Assembly: GCF_003633615.1 (NCBI RefSeq)
Contig: NZ_RBKU01000001.1
Span: 5,704,001 to 5,768,000 of the forward strand
Reading direction: 5' to 3'
Length of the DNA stretch: 64,000 nt
DNA from: Mucilaginibacter gracilis
Lineage (GTDB): Bacteria; Bacteroidota; Bacteroidia; Sphingobacteriales; Sphingobacteriaceae
Below are positions 17,110 to 25,074 of the stretch, piece by piece. The position numbers were made by a program, and so were the translations under genes. The notes under the pieces are model-generated. The model was not told where the DNA came from and searched no databases. It was given only the letters and a program-made list of their open reading frames with translations. Positions within the stretch are counted from its first letter, which is position 1; each line of letters opens with the position of its first letter.

Positions 17110-17468
17110 ATTTTGGATTTGGGATGTTCGATTTGGGAATTATCTTGATTTTCGATTTCGGATGTTCGATTTCGGAGTTATTTGTTTTGATTTGGGAATT
17201 TTTTTGATTTTGGGATTTGCATTTCCCTCAGTGTCATTGCGAGGTACGAAGCAACCGCTTGCTTTACAGAGCGGCTTTGCAGATTGGCTTTGCCTCCGTG
17301 CGGTTGCTTCGTACCTCGCAATGACATTTTTTTACAGCAATAACGAATGGAAAAATGCAAATCCAAAAATCAAAAAAAATCCCAAATCAACAAATAACTC
17401 CGAAATCGAACATCCGAAATCGAAAATCAAGATAATTCCCAAATCAAACATCCCAAATCCCAAATCAA
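17110..17468. repeat. Long near-perfect inverted repeat around a palindromic core (copy 4)
   Basis: Left arm 17110-17226 and right arm 17353-17468 are reverse complements over about 115 bases with only a few differences. The arms are quasi-periodic themselves (GATTTGGGA, GATTTCGGATGTTCGATTT). Between them is the core 17233-17325 (GTCATTGCGAGGTACGAAGC and its complement). The right arm reaches into the stop codon of the outer-membrane barrel gene. In RNA the whole would be one hairpin of more than 150 base pairs. Confidence 0.9.
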
Positions 17469-18748
17469 AAAACTTCTCCCAAATTAACAAATACGCCGTG
17501 CGAGTTATCGGTGCCTATGCCATAGTCTATGCAGAGGTTGGTGTTGGAGAGTTTGTTTATTTTGAGGCGCAGGCCGGTGCCGGCGGCGGGTATAAGTTTG
17601 GGCACGTTGGTAATTACGTTGCGGGGGTAGCTTTCTAAGTTACCAAAAAGTACGCCGCCAATTAGTCCGTTTTTGGTGATGCCGAAGCGGTATTCGCTTT
17701 CCAGGTACAGCATGTTTTTTCCGCGGAAGCGATCAATGGCGTAGCCGCGGCCCGTGTTGTTATAGGTATCGGTGCCTACGCTGGGCAAATCCAGATAGGG
17801 TTGCCTGCCGCTTAGGGTGAGCCAGGTATAGCTCCAAAAGGCAAGCACGTTGTTGGAGTGTTGCGATAGTTTAAAATACTTGCGCACATCGAGCTGTATG
17901 GTACTCCACTTTGCATCGCTGCCAAGTGCTTTCAGGTTATCGCGGTAAACGGCATTGGCATAAAAACCACCTAACGCATTTACGGGATTAGTACGGCTAT
18001 CAAACAATAGGGTTAGGTTATAGCCTGATGAGCGGGAGCTTGATGTTTCGCCGTAACGTTTAAAATCTGAAACGGAATTATCAATGTTACCCTCTTCGGT
18101 AATTTCGAAATGGTAATCAAGGTTGTAGCCGCCGCCTGCATAAAAGTTGGTGGTTACTTTTTTGAGGATGGTTTGGTAAAACCTAATGTAATCGAAATTA
18201 ATGTTATCGGCCTTTAACTCGGTACTGGAACTGCCGAGGCCGTAGGTTACATCGGGATATTTGGTGGCGCGTAAATCGGTAACGAATTTAATTTGATGGT
18301 TAAGTGCCCAGATGTTTGATTGCGTGATGAAGGTTTGCTGGCTATGCGAATCGTAAAACAATTGCGCGTTAACTACCGATTCTTCGCCCGCGTGTTTACT
18401 ATCCGTGTAAAACGTAGCAACGCCGCTTAGGCCTGCGGCAAAGCCTGTAGAGAGGGTATAACCCAGCGTTGGCACTACCGAAAGGTTTATTTTTCTTACC
18501 CCATCCTGATCGGCCTTATGGCCTTTTTTATTGAAGATGGTATGCAGCAAATCGCCAACATCTTTTTGTGCTGCGGGGCTATCAACCCGGGTGGTATCGC
18601 CAAAAAGTATGTGGGTTTTTAGACCACCATTAGCAGCAAATACAACAGTGCCGCACAGGGCCGAAACCAGTGTTAAAACAAAGCGCAGGTTTAGCACAAA
18701 TAGTGAAAATTTAGCATTAGGATATACTTGCAACAATGGTAATAACAA
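17465..18748 (-). CDS. Outer-membrane beta-barrel protein (BamA/TamA-barrel-like)
   Basis: Protein of 427 aa with a signal peptide (cleavage near VVFAA-NGG) and a beta-barrel made of alternating strands, ending in Phe as outer-membrane barrels usually do. Segments such as NVLAFWSYTWLTLSGRQPYLDLPSVG and the RFRGKNMLYLESEYRF stretch are typical of the C-terminal barrel of surface-antigen D15 proteins without POTRA domains. The stop codon and the last codons touch the inverted repeat, so the exact C-terminus may have been shaped by that element. Function unknown. Confidence 0.7.
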   Translation of the reverse strand: MLLPLLQVYPNAKFSLFVLNLRFVLTLVSALCGTVVFAANGGLKTHILFGDTTRVDSPAAQKDVGDLLHTIFNKKGHKADQDGVRKINLSVVPTLGYTLSTGFAAGLSGVATFYTDSKHAGEESVVNAQLFYDSHSQQTFITQSNIWALNHQIKFVTDLRATKYPDVTYGLGSSSTELKADNINFDYIRFYQTILKKVTTNFYAGGGYNLDYHFEITEEGNIDNSVSDFKRYGETSSSRSSGYNLTLLFDSRTNPVNALGGFYANAVYRDNLKALGSDAKWSTIQLDVRKYFKLSQHSNNVLAFWSYTWLTLSGRQPYLDLPSVGTDTYNNTGRGYAIDRFRGKNMLYLESEYRFGITKNGLIGGVLFGNLESYPRNVITNVPKLIPAAGTGLRLKINKLSNTNLCIDYGIGTDNSHGVFVNLGEVF

Positions 18749-18822
18749 GTATTCAATTATTAAAGTATTGGGGTGTAAAACTTTTGTTAAGGAGGCAATA
18801 AATTTTGGTACGCAGGGGTGTA

Positions 18823-19536
18823 TTAATACCCCTTCCGCAGCATATCGGCCAGTTGGGCTGGCAGGGGGCTGTTTAAAATGGCAAGGGCAGCTTTTTCAAT
18901 ATCGTAATCAAAGCGTATAAACTCAACCTGTAGGCTTTGGGCATTGTTACGGCTGGTGGTTTCGTTAAGCGTAAGCAGTACGTAGCAGCCTTTGGGGTTA
19001 TCATCTTTAGGTTTGCCTGCCGAGCCAATATTTATCACGTGGCTATAAACCCCTCCGCCCGCGTCAATTATTCGGTGGTAGGGTTTATGCGAGTGGCCGC
19101 CTATTAAAACATCGGCACGGGCATCTTGCATCATGGTTAAAACCTGTTGCTGGTCGGTATCGTGTAGCACATACTCGTTAACCTGGCGGGGACTGCCGTG
19201 TACCATTAAAATATTGAGGTTTGGATACTCAAGCCGGATGTGCGAAGGCAAGGTATTGAGATAGTTGATGTGCAGGGCATCAACCAACTGATAAGCATAG
19301 TTTTGTGCCGAAGGCTGTGCTAATGGCGCGGCCTGCACTTTTAAATCGTGATTGCCCATTAGGGTTGCAATTTGCCGCTGGCGTATGGCGGCAATAACCT
19401 GGTTGGGCCAAACGTTGTAGCCCACCAAATCGCCAAGGCAATAAACGGCATCGGGTTTGTGGCTGTCCATATCGGTAAGCATGGCCTCCAGGGCGGGTAA
19501 ATTGGCATGAACGTCCGAAAACAGGGCTATCTTCAT
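18823..19536 (-). CDS. Calcineurin-like metallophosphoesterase of the arsenic operon
   Basis: Protein of 237 aa starting MKIALFSDVHAN. Metal-binding motifs of the family: D-x-H (SDVHAN), GDLVGY, GNHD, and GGHSH. It resembles small YfcE-type phosphodiesterases. I chose this start because its ATG overlaps the stop of the ACR3 gene (ATGA), which implies coupled translation; a start 48 bases upstream is possible but would lie inside acr3. Such phosphoesterases occur in several arsenic operons, and the reason is unclear. Confidence 0.85.
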   Translation of the reverse strand: MKIALFSDVHANLPALEAMLTDMDSHKPDAVYCLGDLVGYNVWPNQVIAAIRQRQIATLMGNHDLKVQAAPLAQPSAQNYAYQLVDALHINYLNTLPSHIRLEYPNLNILMVHGSPRQVNEYVLHDTDQQQVLTMMQDARADVLIGGHSHKPYHRIIDAGGGVYSHVINIGSAGKPKDDNPKGCYVLLTLNETTSRNNAQSLQVEFIRFDYDIEKAALAILNSPLPAQLADMLRKGY

Positions 19537-20618
19537 GGGGTTACAGTTACTACCGGTGCAGTATAATATTTTTTGCGTAACCAAAAGGCCACGTTAACCA
19601 GGGCTATAAGCGCTGGCACCTCAACCAACGGACCAATAACGCCGGCAAATGCCTCGCCCGAATTGATGCCGAAAACGCCTATGGCAACCGCAATGGCAAG
19701 CTCAAAATTATTACCCGTAGCCGTAAATGCTATGGAGGTGCTTTGCGAATAACCGGCTCCCAAATATTTGCCCGTTAAAAAACTAAGCAAAAACATCACA
19801 ACAAAATACACTACCAGGGGTATGGCTATCAGCAGCACATCAAGCGGAATTTTAACAATAAGGCCGCCTTTAAGGCTAAACATAACTACAATTGTAAACA
19901 GCAACGCCACCAAGGTAATTGGCGAAATAAAGGGCACATATTGAGTATTAAACCAATGCTCACCTTTAATTTTAATTAAAGCATAACGGCTTATAAAACC
20001 CGCAGCAAACGGCAGGCCCAAATAAATGCCCACGCTTTTGGCTATTTGCAAAATGGTAATGTTAACCACCAGGCCCTTAAAGCCAAAAAGAGGCGGCAGC
20101 ACGGTAACAAAAACGTAAGCATACACGCTGTAAAGCAATACCTGGAAAATGCTGTTTAGCGCAATTAGCCCGGCGGCGTATTCGCGGCTGCCATCGGCAA
20201 GGTCGTTCCAAACTACTACCATTGCTATGCAGCGGGCAAGGCCAATCAGGATGAGGCCCACCATGTATTGGGGGTGGTTGTGTAAAAAAACAAGTGCCAA
20301 AGCAAACATTAGTATTGGACCCACAACCCAGTTTAGTACTAACGATGCCGTTAAAACCTTGGTATTGTTAAACACGCTGCCCATGCTCTCGTATTTAACT
20401 TTAGCCAGGGGCGGGTACATCATCAATATCAAACCAATAGCTAACGGAACATTGGTAGTGCCGCTGGAAAACGAGTTAATAAACCCCGCCGACGACGGTA
20501 TGAAATACCCCACGCCTACACCGATAAGCATGGCTAAAAATATCCACAGGGTTAAATACCTGTCTAAAAAGCTTAATTTTTTACGACTGACTGCCGTAGC
20601 ACTATTGTTGGTTACCAT
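19533..20618 (-). CDS. acr3: ACR3 family arsenite efflux permease
   Basis: Protein of 361 aa with ten membrane helices, the normal size for ACR3. The family's conserved helix with the essential cysteine is visible as LARCIAMVVVWNDLA, and the later ATGNNFELAIAVAIGVFG region is typical. Exports As(III) from the cytoplasm. It shares one base with the stop of the acetyltransferase-reductase gene (TAATG) and overlaps the next gene by four. Confidence 0.93.
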   Translation of the reverse strand: MVTNNSATAVSRKKLSFLDRYLTLWIFLAMLIGVGVGYFIPSSAGFINSFSSGTTNVPLAIGLILMMYPPLAKVKYESMGSVFNNTKVLTASLVLNWVVGPILMFALALVFLHNHPQYMVGLILIGLARCIAMVVVWNDLADGSREYAAGLIALNSIFQVLLYSVYAYVFVTVLPPLFGFKGLVVNITILQIAKSVGIYLGLPFAAGFISRYALIKIKGEHWFNTQYVPFISPITLVALLFTIVVMFSLKGGLIVKIPLDVLLIAIPLVVYFVVMFLLSFLTGKYLGAGYSQSTSIAFTATGNNFELAIAVAIGVFGINSGEAFAGVIGPLVEVPALIALVNVAFWLRKKYYTAPVVTVTP

Positions 20619-21460
20619 TAGGCTTGTTGGTTAATATGCTGGTTAATAAAAGCCTCGCAATAGGTTTTTATCATTTGGCGCACGTTTATAAATTGTTGCA
20701 AAACTTCATCGGGCGTACCGGTAGCCTTTGCCGGGTCGGGAAAGTTGTGGTGGAAACGTTTAAAGTTTCCGGGCAAATAAGGGCATGCCTCGTTGGCATT
20801 ATCGCACACGGTAATTACATCATCAAACGGAATATCAACGTATTCGTTAACGTTATTTGAAGTGTGGTTTGATATATCAATACCATCCATTGCCATTACC
20901 TGTATGGCTTTAGGGTTTACGCCGTGGGTTTCAATGCCGGCACTGTAAATGCGGGCATTTTGGCCTGCAAAGTATTGCAAATAACCGTGAGCTATTTGGC
21001 TGCGGCAGCTATTGCCGGTGCATAGTACAAGTATATTTTTCATCATTTCTTTTTTCATTACAATGGCCGATGCCGGGCAAACGTGGCTAAACTGCGCCGA
21101 TGCCTGCACCTGTGCCGGTACATCATTGTGGGTTATTATTTTGTACCCCTTACGGGAGAAGTATTGGGGTGCGGTTTCGGTAAGCAGGTATAAAGCTTTT
21201 AAATTTTGGGCGGCGGCCAGTTGCTCCACCTCGGCTAACAAACCGGCGGCTACACCGCCGCCCCTAAAAGCGGGCATCACCGTCACCGAGCGCAGCAAAC
21301 CGTAGCTGCCATAAACCTCAATACCGGCCACGCCAATTACCTCATTGCCATTAAGGGCAACCCTAAAATTGGGGAGCGTAGCAGGTAAGTCGGCAGTGGG
21401 TAAATTGGCCATTGCCAAAATTGCAATAATGCTTTCGCGATAATTTTGATTACTTTCCAT
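20618..21460 (-). CDS. Fusion: GNAT acetyltransferase (ArsN2-like) + arsenate reductase ArsC
   Basis: Protein of 280 aa with two domains. Residues 1-135: GNAT fold with acetyl-CoA site (RSVTVMPAFRGGGVAAGLL) and YLLTETAPQYFSRKGY, as in ArsN2-type acetyltransferases of arsenic operons. Residues 142-280: LMW-phosphatase-type arsenate reductase with the C-x5-R loop (CTGNSCRSQ) and the two further redox cysteines in CDNANEAC, i.e. the thioredoxin-coupled type. The linker is only a few residues (MKKEMM), and an internal ATG-ATG there could also start ArsC alone. Both halves look intact. Confidence 0.88.
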   Translation of the reverse strand: MESNQNYRESIIAILAMANLPTADLPATLPNFRVALNGNEVIGVAGIEVYGSYGLLRSVTVMPAFRGGGVAAGLLAEVEQLAAAQNLKALYLLTETAPQYFSRKGYKIITHNDVPAQVQASAQFSHVCPASAIVMKKEMMKNILVLCTGNSCRSQIAHGYLQYFAGQNARIYSAGIETHGVNPKAIQVMAMDGIDISNHTSNNVNEYVDIPFDDVITVCDNANEACPYLPGNFKRFHHNFPDPAKATGTPDEVLQQFINVRQMIKTYCEAFINQHINQQA

Positions 21461-21503
21461 ATTGAAAGCGAGTATTTATATCAAACTTTTATTCAAGTAC
21501 TTA

Positions 21504-22091
21504 TCAACAACAACCTGAACCAGGGGTACAAGTGTTTTGGGCCGCTAAATTAACCAGTTGTACCTTTGGCTTTACCGCAACAGCAGGTGTGCAGCACTCC
21601 TCGCCGCTGGCTGTGGTGCCGCAGCTACCACCCCGCTCAATGGCTTTGCACTGGGTAACATCGGCCTGTAGGTTTACTATAAGGTTGCCGCCGCTTGCCG
21701 TAATTTGGCCGGGGTACATTTGGCGGGTATCAAAATTGCTATTGCCAAATTCTATCTTCACGGTGGCCAGCGGGTTTAGTTGCAGCTTGTTTTCTACCAG
21801 CTTTACAATATCCAGTGCCTTGCTTACTTTCATGGCTTCGGTGGCATGCCCGGTGTTGGGTTCCCATAGTTGTACAACAACGTCGGTCCAACTGTTAAGC
21901 ACGCCGCCACAATCAACCGATGTTATTACGGCCTGTTTAATTTCGGTGATATGGTATGCGGCATCCACAAATTTATCGGCTGCGTATTCAAATTGCAGGT
22001 TTAGGTTTGGCTGCCCGGTTAACAGGGTTTTAAATGTTTGCCAGTTCATGGCTTCGGTGTTTTTCATATCGTAAAAATTTATGCTTAACAA
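21504..22091 (-). CDS. DUF6428-like protein with cysteine-rich tail
   Basis: Protein of 195 aa; the first residues overlap the arsR stop by 7 bases, and a second ATG (MKNTEA) at 22067 could be the true start. The main part (about residues 15-155) resembles the DUF6428 family found in Bacteroidetes arsenic operons. The last ~45 residues carry many cysteines (GGSCGTT, GEECCTP, NTCTPGSGCC), which could bind As(III). The tail function is my inference. Confidence 0.75.
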   Translation of the reverse strand: MLSINFYDMKNTEAMNWQTFKTLLTGQPNLNLQFEYAADKFVDAAYHITEIKQAVITSVDCGGVLNSWTDVVVQLWEPNTGHATEAMKVSKALDIVKLVENKLQLNPLATVKIEFGNSNFDTRQMYPGQITASGGNLIVNLQADVTQCKAIERGGSCGTTASGEECCTPAVAVKPKVQLVNLAAQNTCTPGSGCC

Positions 22092-22423
22092 CAGTTTTGG
22101 TTTAGTGCCGCCTGCTCCATATCCCCGCTAAGGGTATTAAAAGCGAGGTTAAAGTTTTTAAAGGTTTCCCAATTAATGCAGTAGCACGATTTTTTTCCGT
22201 CGATGGTTCCCTTTATCAGCCCGGCGTTCAGCAGCTCTTTTAAATGTTGCGATACCGTTGCCTGGGCCAGTGGCATCACCTCCACTATTTCGCCGCAAAT
22301 GCAGGTACTGCGTTCGGCCAATACACGTAGTATGGCTATCCTTGCCGGGTGCGCCATGGCCTTGCACAGGTCGGCAAGTTGTTGGTCGGTATCGGTAAAT
22401 GCTTCTTTTTTGTTGATTGCCAT
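22085..22423 (-). CDS. arsR: ArsR family arsenic-responsive repressor
   Basis: Protein of 112 aa from MAINKKEAF with the winged-helix HTH (QATVSQHLKELLNAGLIKG). The C-x-C of STCICGEIVE at the start of the DNA-binding helices corresponds to the As(III) site of the E. coli ArsR type. Extra cysteines stand at the C-terminus (NQNCC). An alternative start 9 bases upstream (MMCMAIN) is possible. First gene of the arsenic operon, directly behind an operator-like palindrome. Confidence 0.92.
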   Translation of the reverse strand: MAINKKEAFTDTDQQLADLCKAMAHPARIAILRVLAERSTCICGEIVEVMPLAQATVSQHLKELLNAGLIKGTIDGKKSCYCINWETFKNFNLAFNTLSGDMEQAALNQNCC

Positions 22424-22439
22424 ACACATCAAATTATAT

Positions 22440-22455
22440 ATCGCAAATATACGAT
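22440..22455 (-). promoter_or_regulatory. ars promoter with ArsR operator around the -7 box
   Basis: The palindrome ATCG-N8-CGAT encloses TATATTTG (minus strand, 22451-22444), a perfect Bacteroidetes -7 box. An outer ATCAAAT/ATTTGAT pair (22428-22434 and 22454-22460) widens the symmetry. A repressor bound here would cover the promoter. The leader would be 8-17 bases. Confidence 0.65.
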
Positions 22456-22564
22456 TTGATAATTTACAACCGCAAGTTTTTTTGATTTAAAATACCATGA
22501 CCAATAAATTTCAGAATGGAAACGATGCTTTGTAGCCTTAGCTTATAGCACCAAAACTTACCCT

Positions 22565-23869
22565 TTACAAAGCTGCGTTAGCAGCGTGTTTGCCGCTGGC
22601 CAGGGCGGCTTCTACAGTGCCCATTTCTGGGCCATCGTAAAGTGCCTCTCCGGCAAAGTATATGGTTTGGGCTTCGGGTTGTAACAACAGCTCGCGGGCC
22701 GCCCCGGTAGCCGTGGTAGCGTAACTGTACGAGCCCATTGTAAAGGGTTGGGCAAGCCAGTTCATTACCTGGTATGCCTGTAGCTTTTGGCGAAGTTGGG
22801 TAAGCGGCACATCATAAATATTGGATAGCGATAGCAGGCCCAGCTCTAAAATATAATCGTCGGTAGCATCTTTTAGTTCGGCCGCCGGGGGGCCGCCTAA
22901 CCAACCTGTAAGCATTGATGTGGGGTGCGGTGTTTGCGTCCACCAGGTGGGTATGGCTTCGCCGCTAAATAAATAGCTCATGTTTTTAATATCGTGGTCG
23001 GCACCTTTTTTAAGGGCCTGGCGTTCCCAAAAAACCTCATCAAACTGTAGCAATAATTTAATTACCGCACCCATGCCCATTTGCTGTATGGCTTGCTCTT
23101 GTTTGGGTATGGGCGGCACAAAAGTTATTGCAGCAGGTTGCTGTTTATGGGCCTGCAGCACACCCAAAGGCAGGGCTATAATTACTTTTTGGGCTTTAAA
23201 CTCGCGCCCGTCATCGGCAACAGCCACAACCTGCCCCGGTTGCCAGTGCAACTGCTTAACTATGGTTGATAAATAAATTTGGCCGCCGTGGCTCACTATT
23301 TCTGCTTCCAGGTAGGCAATTATGGCGGCGTAACCACCTTGTATGCGGTATTGGTGGTTGTCGTCTTCGCTTTGTAATTCGCTGCGCATGGCAAAGGCGC
23401 TAAAGCGCATGGGGTCGGCATTGTCATACCCGGCGGCAAAGCTGCGCAGCATGTTGCAGGTTTCGGTATATTTTTTGGCGGCAAGGTGGGTGGTTAAAAA
23501 CTGGTGCAGCGTAATATCGGTTTGCAGGGCGTTAAGCTTTTTAATTATCACATCATAATGCGGCAAAAACTGTTCTGATTTTTGGAACCTCCCATCCCGA
23601 TAGCGCCACATATCGCCAACGGCACTGTGGTAGGGTATTTTGGCCTGGTTAAGTAAAGCAAGCGTAACGGGTAGCTGGCCGTGCACAAATTCGGCACCCA
23701 GCTCAACAGGTTGCGTAAAGCCTTCGCCGTTAAGGGTATGTATGCGCCCACCCGCGCGGCTGCTTGCCTCTAATACCAAAACCTTTTTGCCCTTACGGGA
23801 TAACTGCATGGCCGCCATTAACCCGGCTGCACCCGCACCAATAACCAAAACATGGGCCTGTTGCATCAT
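22565..23869 (-). CDS. Flavin monoamine oxidase family protein
   Basis: Protein of 434 aa. FAD-binding Rossmann motif at the N-terminus (VIGAGAAGLMAAMQLSRKG, followed by LEASSRAGGRI) and the C-terminal FAD motif IYFAGEALYDGPEMGTVEAAL. Middle part has KVIIALPLGVLQ, as in amine oxidases and polyamine oxidases. No signal peptide. Oxidises an amine substrate that cannot be identified here. It has no obvious partner gene and is separated from the ars operon by its promoter. Confidence 0.9.
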   Translation of the reverse strand: MMQQAHVLVIGAGAAGLMAAMQLSRKGKKVLVLEASSRAGGRIHTLNGEGFTQPVELGAEFVHGQLPVTLALLNQAKIPYHSAVGDMWRYRDGRFQKSEQFLPHYDVIIKKLNALQTDITLHQFLTTHLAAKKYTETCNMLRSFAAGYDNADPMRFSAFAMRSELQSEDDNHQYRIQGGYAAIIAYLEAEIVSHGGQIYLSTIVKQLHWQPGQVVAVADDGREFKAQKVIIALPLGVLQAHKQQPAAITFVPPIPKQEQAIQQMGMGAVIKLLLQFDEVFWERQALKKGADHDIKNMSYLFSGEAIPTWWTQTPHPTSMLTGWLGGPPAAELKDATDDYILELGLLSLSNIYDVPLTQLRQKLQAYQVMNWLAQPFTMGSYSYATTATGAARELLLQPEAQTIYFAGEALYDGPEMGTVEAALASGKHAANAAL

Positions 23870-23918
23870 TAAATTGTTTTATACCTATACAAAGCAAAGT
23901 TATTATTGTTGAGGCAGC

Positions 23919-24037
23919 TAGTGTTAAGTTAATAGTACTAAGTATTGAGTCGTAAGTTAGATTATTCTTATTTTTGACTTAGAACTTAACACCTGTGGCT
24001 AAACACTATCCGTCATTACACAATTAACATAACACTA
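23919..24037. repeat. MITE-like palindromic repeat, TAGTGTTAAGTTAAT family, copy 1
   Basis: The ends are inverted (TAGTGTTAAGTTAAT... and ...ATTAACATAACACTA) with two mismatches. The interior shares AGTTAGATTATTCTT and GTGGCTAAA.ACTATCCGT with the copy at 26.1 kb. No coding capacity. Confidence 0.8.
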
Positions 24038-24106
24038 CTACTTTCAGTTTATAAAAACATTAACCAGCCTTACTGGTTGCTTACGTAAACCTAAAAGCTT
24101 AAAGCT

Positions 24107-24649
24107 ATGGATATTGAAAAAACCTTTATTGGTACAACCGAAGACGAAATTTGGCAACAAGTGGCTGCCGACATTAACGACGAAGTTTTAGAGTACCATG
24201 CCTTGCTAAAACAAGCCGATACCGAAATCTACCTGGATATTGATATTGACCTGGGCGGCGGCTTTGAAGGCGGATATGCAACAACTGCTTACCGCGCACT
24301 ACTAAGCCAGCACGATTTTAAATTTGCCGTACACGAAGAAGATTTTACCGATGAAATAGGCAAATTTTTTGGTATGCAGGACGTTGAAACCGGCTACGAG
24401 GACCTTGACCACCACCTGATTATTAAAACCAATAACGAGGCCAAAGTAAAAACCTTATTTATTGACGCCAACGTGCGCCGTGTTTTTACCACCCTGGAAG
24501 ATTTTGACCTGGGTATACGCACCCACAGCGTTGATGACAGCGACGAAAAACAAACTTTTTTAGAACTCAACATTGAAGACGGCATTACCGATGCCGTAAC
24601 CCTGCGCGAAATATACCGAGCATTTTATACCGTGCTAAAAAGCATTTAA
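24107..24649 (+). CDS. Unknown acidic cytoplasmic protein
   Basis: Protein of 180 aa, strongly acidic (many D and E), no signal peptide and no membrane segment. Segments such as EIYLDIDIDLGGGFEGGY and NNEAKVKTLFIDANVRRVFTTLEDFDL suggest an alpha/beta fold, but I recognise no family. It stands alone between the first MITE-like copy and the 24.7 kb palindrome. Codon use looks like that of its neighbours, and the reading frame is complete. Confidence 0.75.
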   Translation: MDIEKTFIGTTEDEIWQQVAADINDEVLEYHALLKQADTEIYLDIDIDLGGGFEGGYATTAYRALLSQHDFKFAVHEEDFTDEIGKFFGMQDVETGYEDLDHHLIIKTNNEAKVKTLFIDANVRRVFTTLEDFDLGIRTHSVDDSDEKQTFLELNIEDGITDAVTLREIYRAFYTVLKSI

Positions 24650-24653
24650 ACTG

Positions 24654-24827
24654 TATTTCGGATTTTCGGAGGGCGGAGTTCGGAAGACAGAGGACAGAAG
24701 TCTGAAGCCGGAGGTTTGGAGGTTGATTAGAGGCCCCGACAAATGACTTTCGGCATTCGACTTCCGACTTCCAAAATCCGACCTCCGACTTCTGTCCTCA
24801 GCCCTCTGCCTTCAGTCTTCCGAAATC
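24654..24827. repeat. Quasi-palindrome made of purine-rich arms, no core
   Basis: Starts 4 bases after the stop of the acidic protein gene. The left arm has CGGAAGACAGAGGACAGAAG and GAAGCCGGAGG; the right arm gives the reverse complement in the same style (CTTCTGTCCTCAGCCCTCTG, CTTCCGAAATC). The outer parts pair best. No GTCATTGCGAG core is present, so arms can occur alone. Confidence 0.75.
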
Positions 24828-24933
24828 AAAAACCCAATCTGTACTAAAATTTCTTTATAAAACATATTAGTTTAATTGCCGCCCGGCATATTATCTTTAT
24901 GCCACCGTTTTGCTATTTGCGAATTGGGGCAGA

Positions 24934-25074
24934 ATGGTTATTGTAAGCTTTAACGCCATTACGTTAAATAAAGCTATAAACACACACTGCGGCTTCTGCA
25001 AGCAAAAACTAAGTTACCGGCGCAAAAAATTAACCGTAAGCTTAAATGGTATTTTAAAAAAACAGAAACTATGA
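24934..25074 (+). CDS. Possible small ORF coupled to the phosphodiesterase gene
   Basis: 46 codons, starting MVIVSFNA, with a C-x-x-C pair (HCGFCKQK) and a basic C-terminus. The stop overlaps the start of the next gene as ATGA, the usual form of translational coupling in this window. No homology I know of. It could be a leader peptide or chance. Confidence 0.3.
   Translation: MVIVSFNAITLNKAINTHCGFCKQKLSYRRKKLTVSLNGILKKQKL

Noticed and set aside
17084..17638. 184-aa frame across the inverted repeat at 17.1-17.5 kb
   Set aside because: Aromatic/Ile-rich peptide from repeat arms; the 3' part is antisense to the barrel gene.
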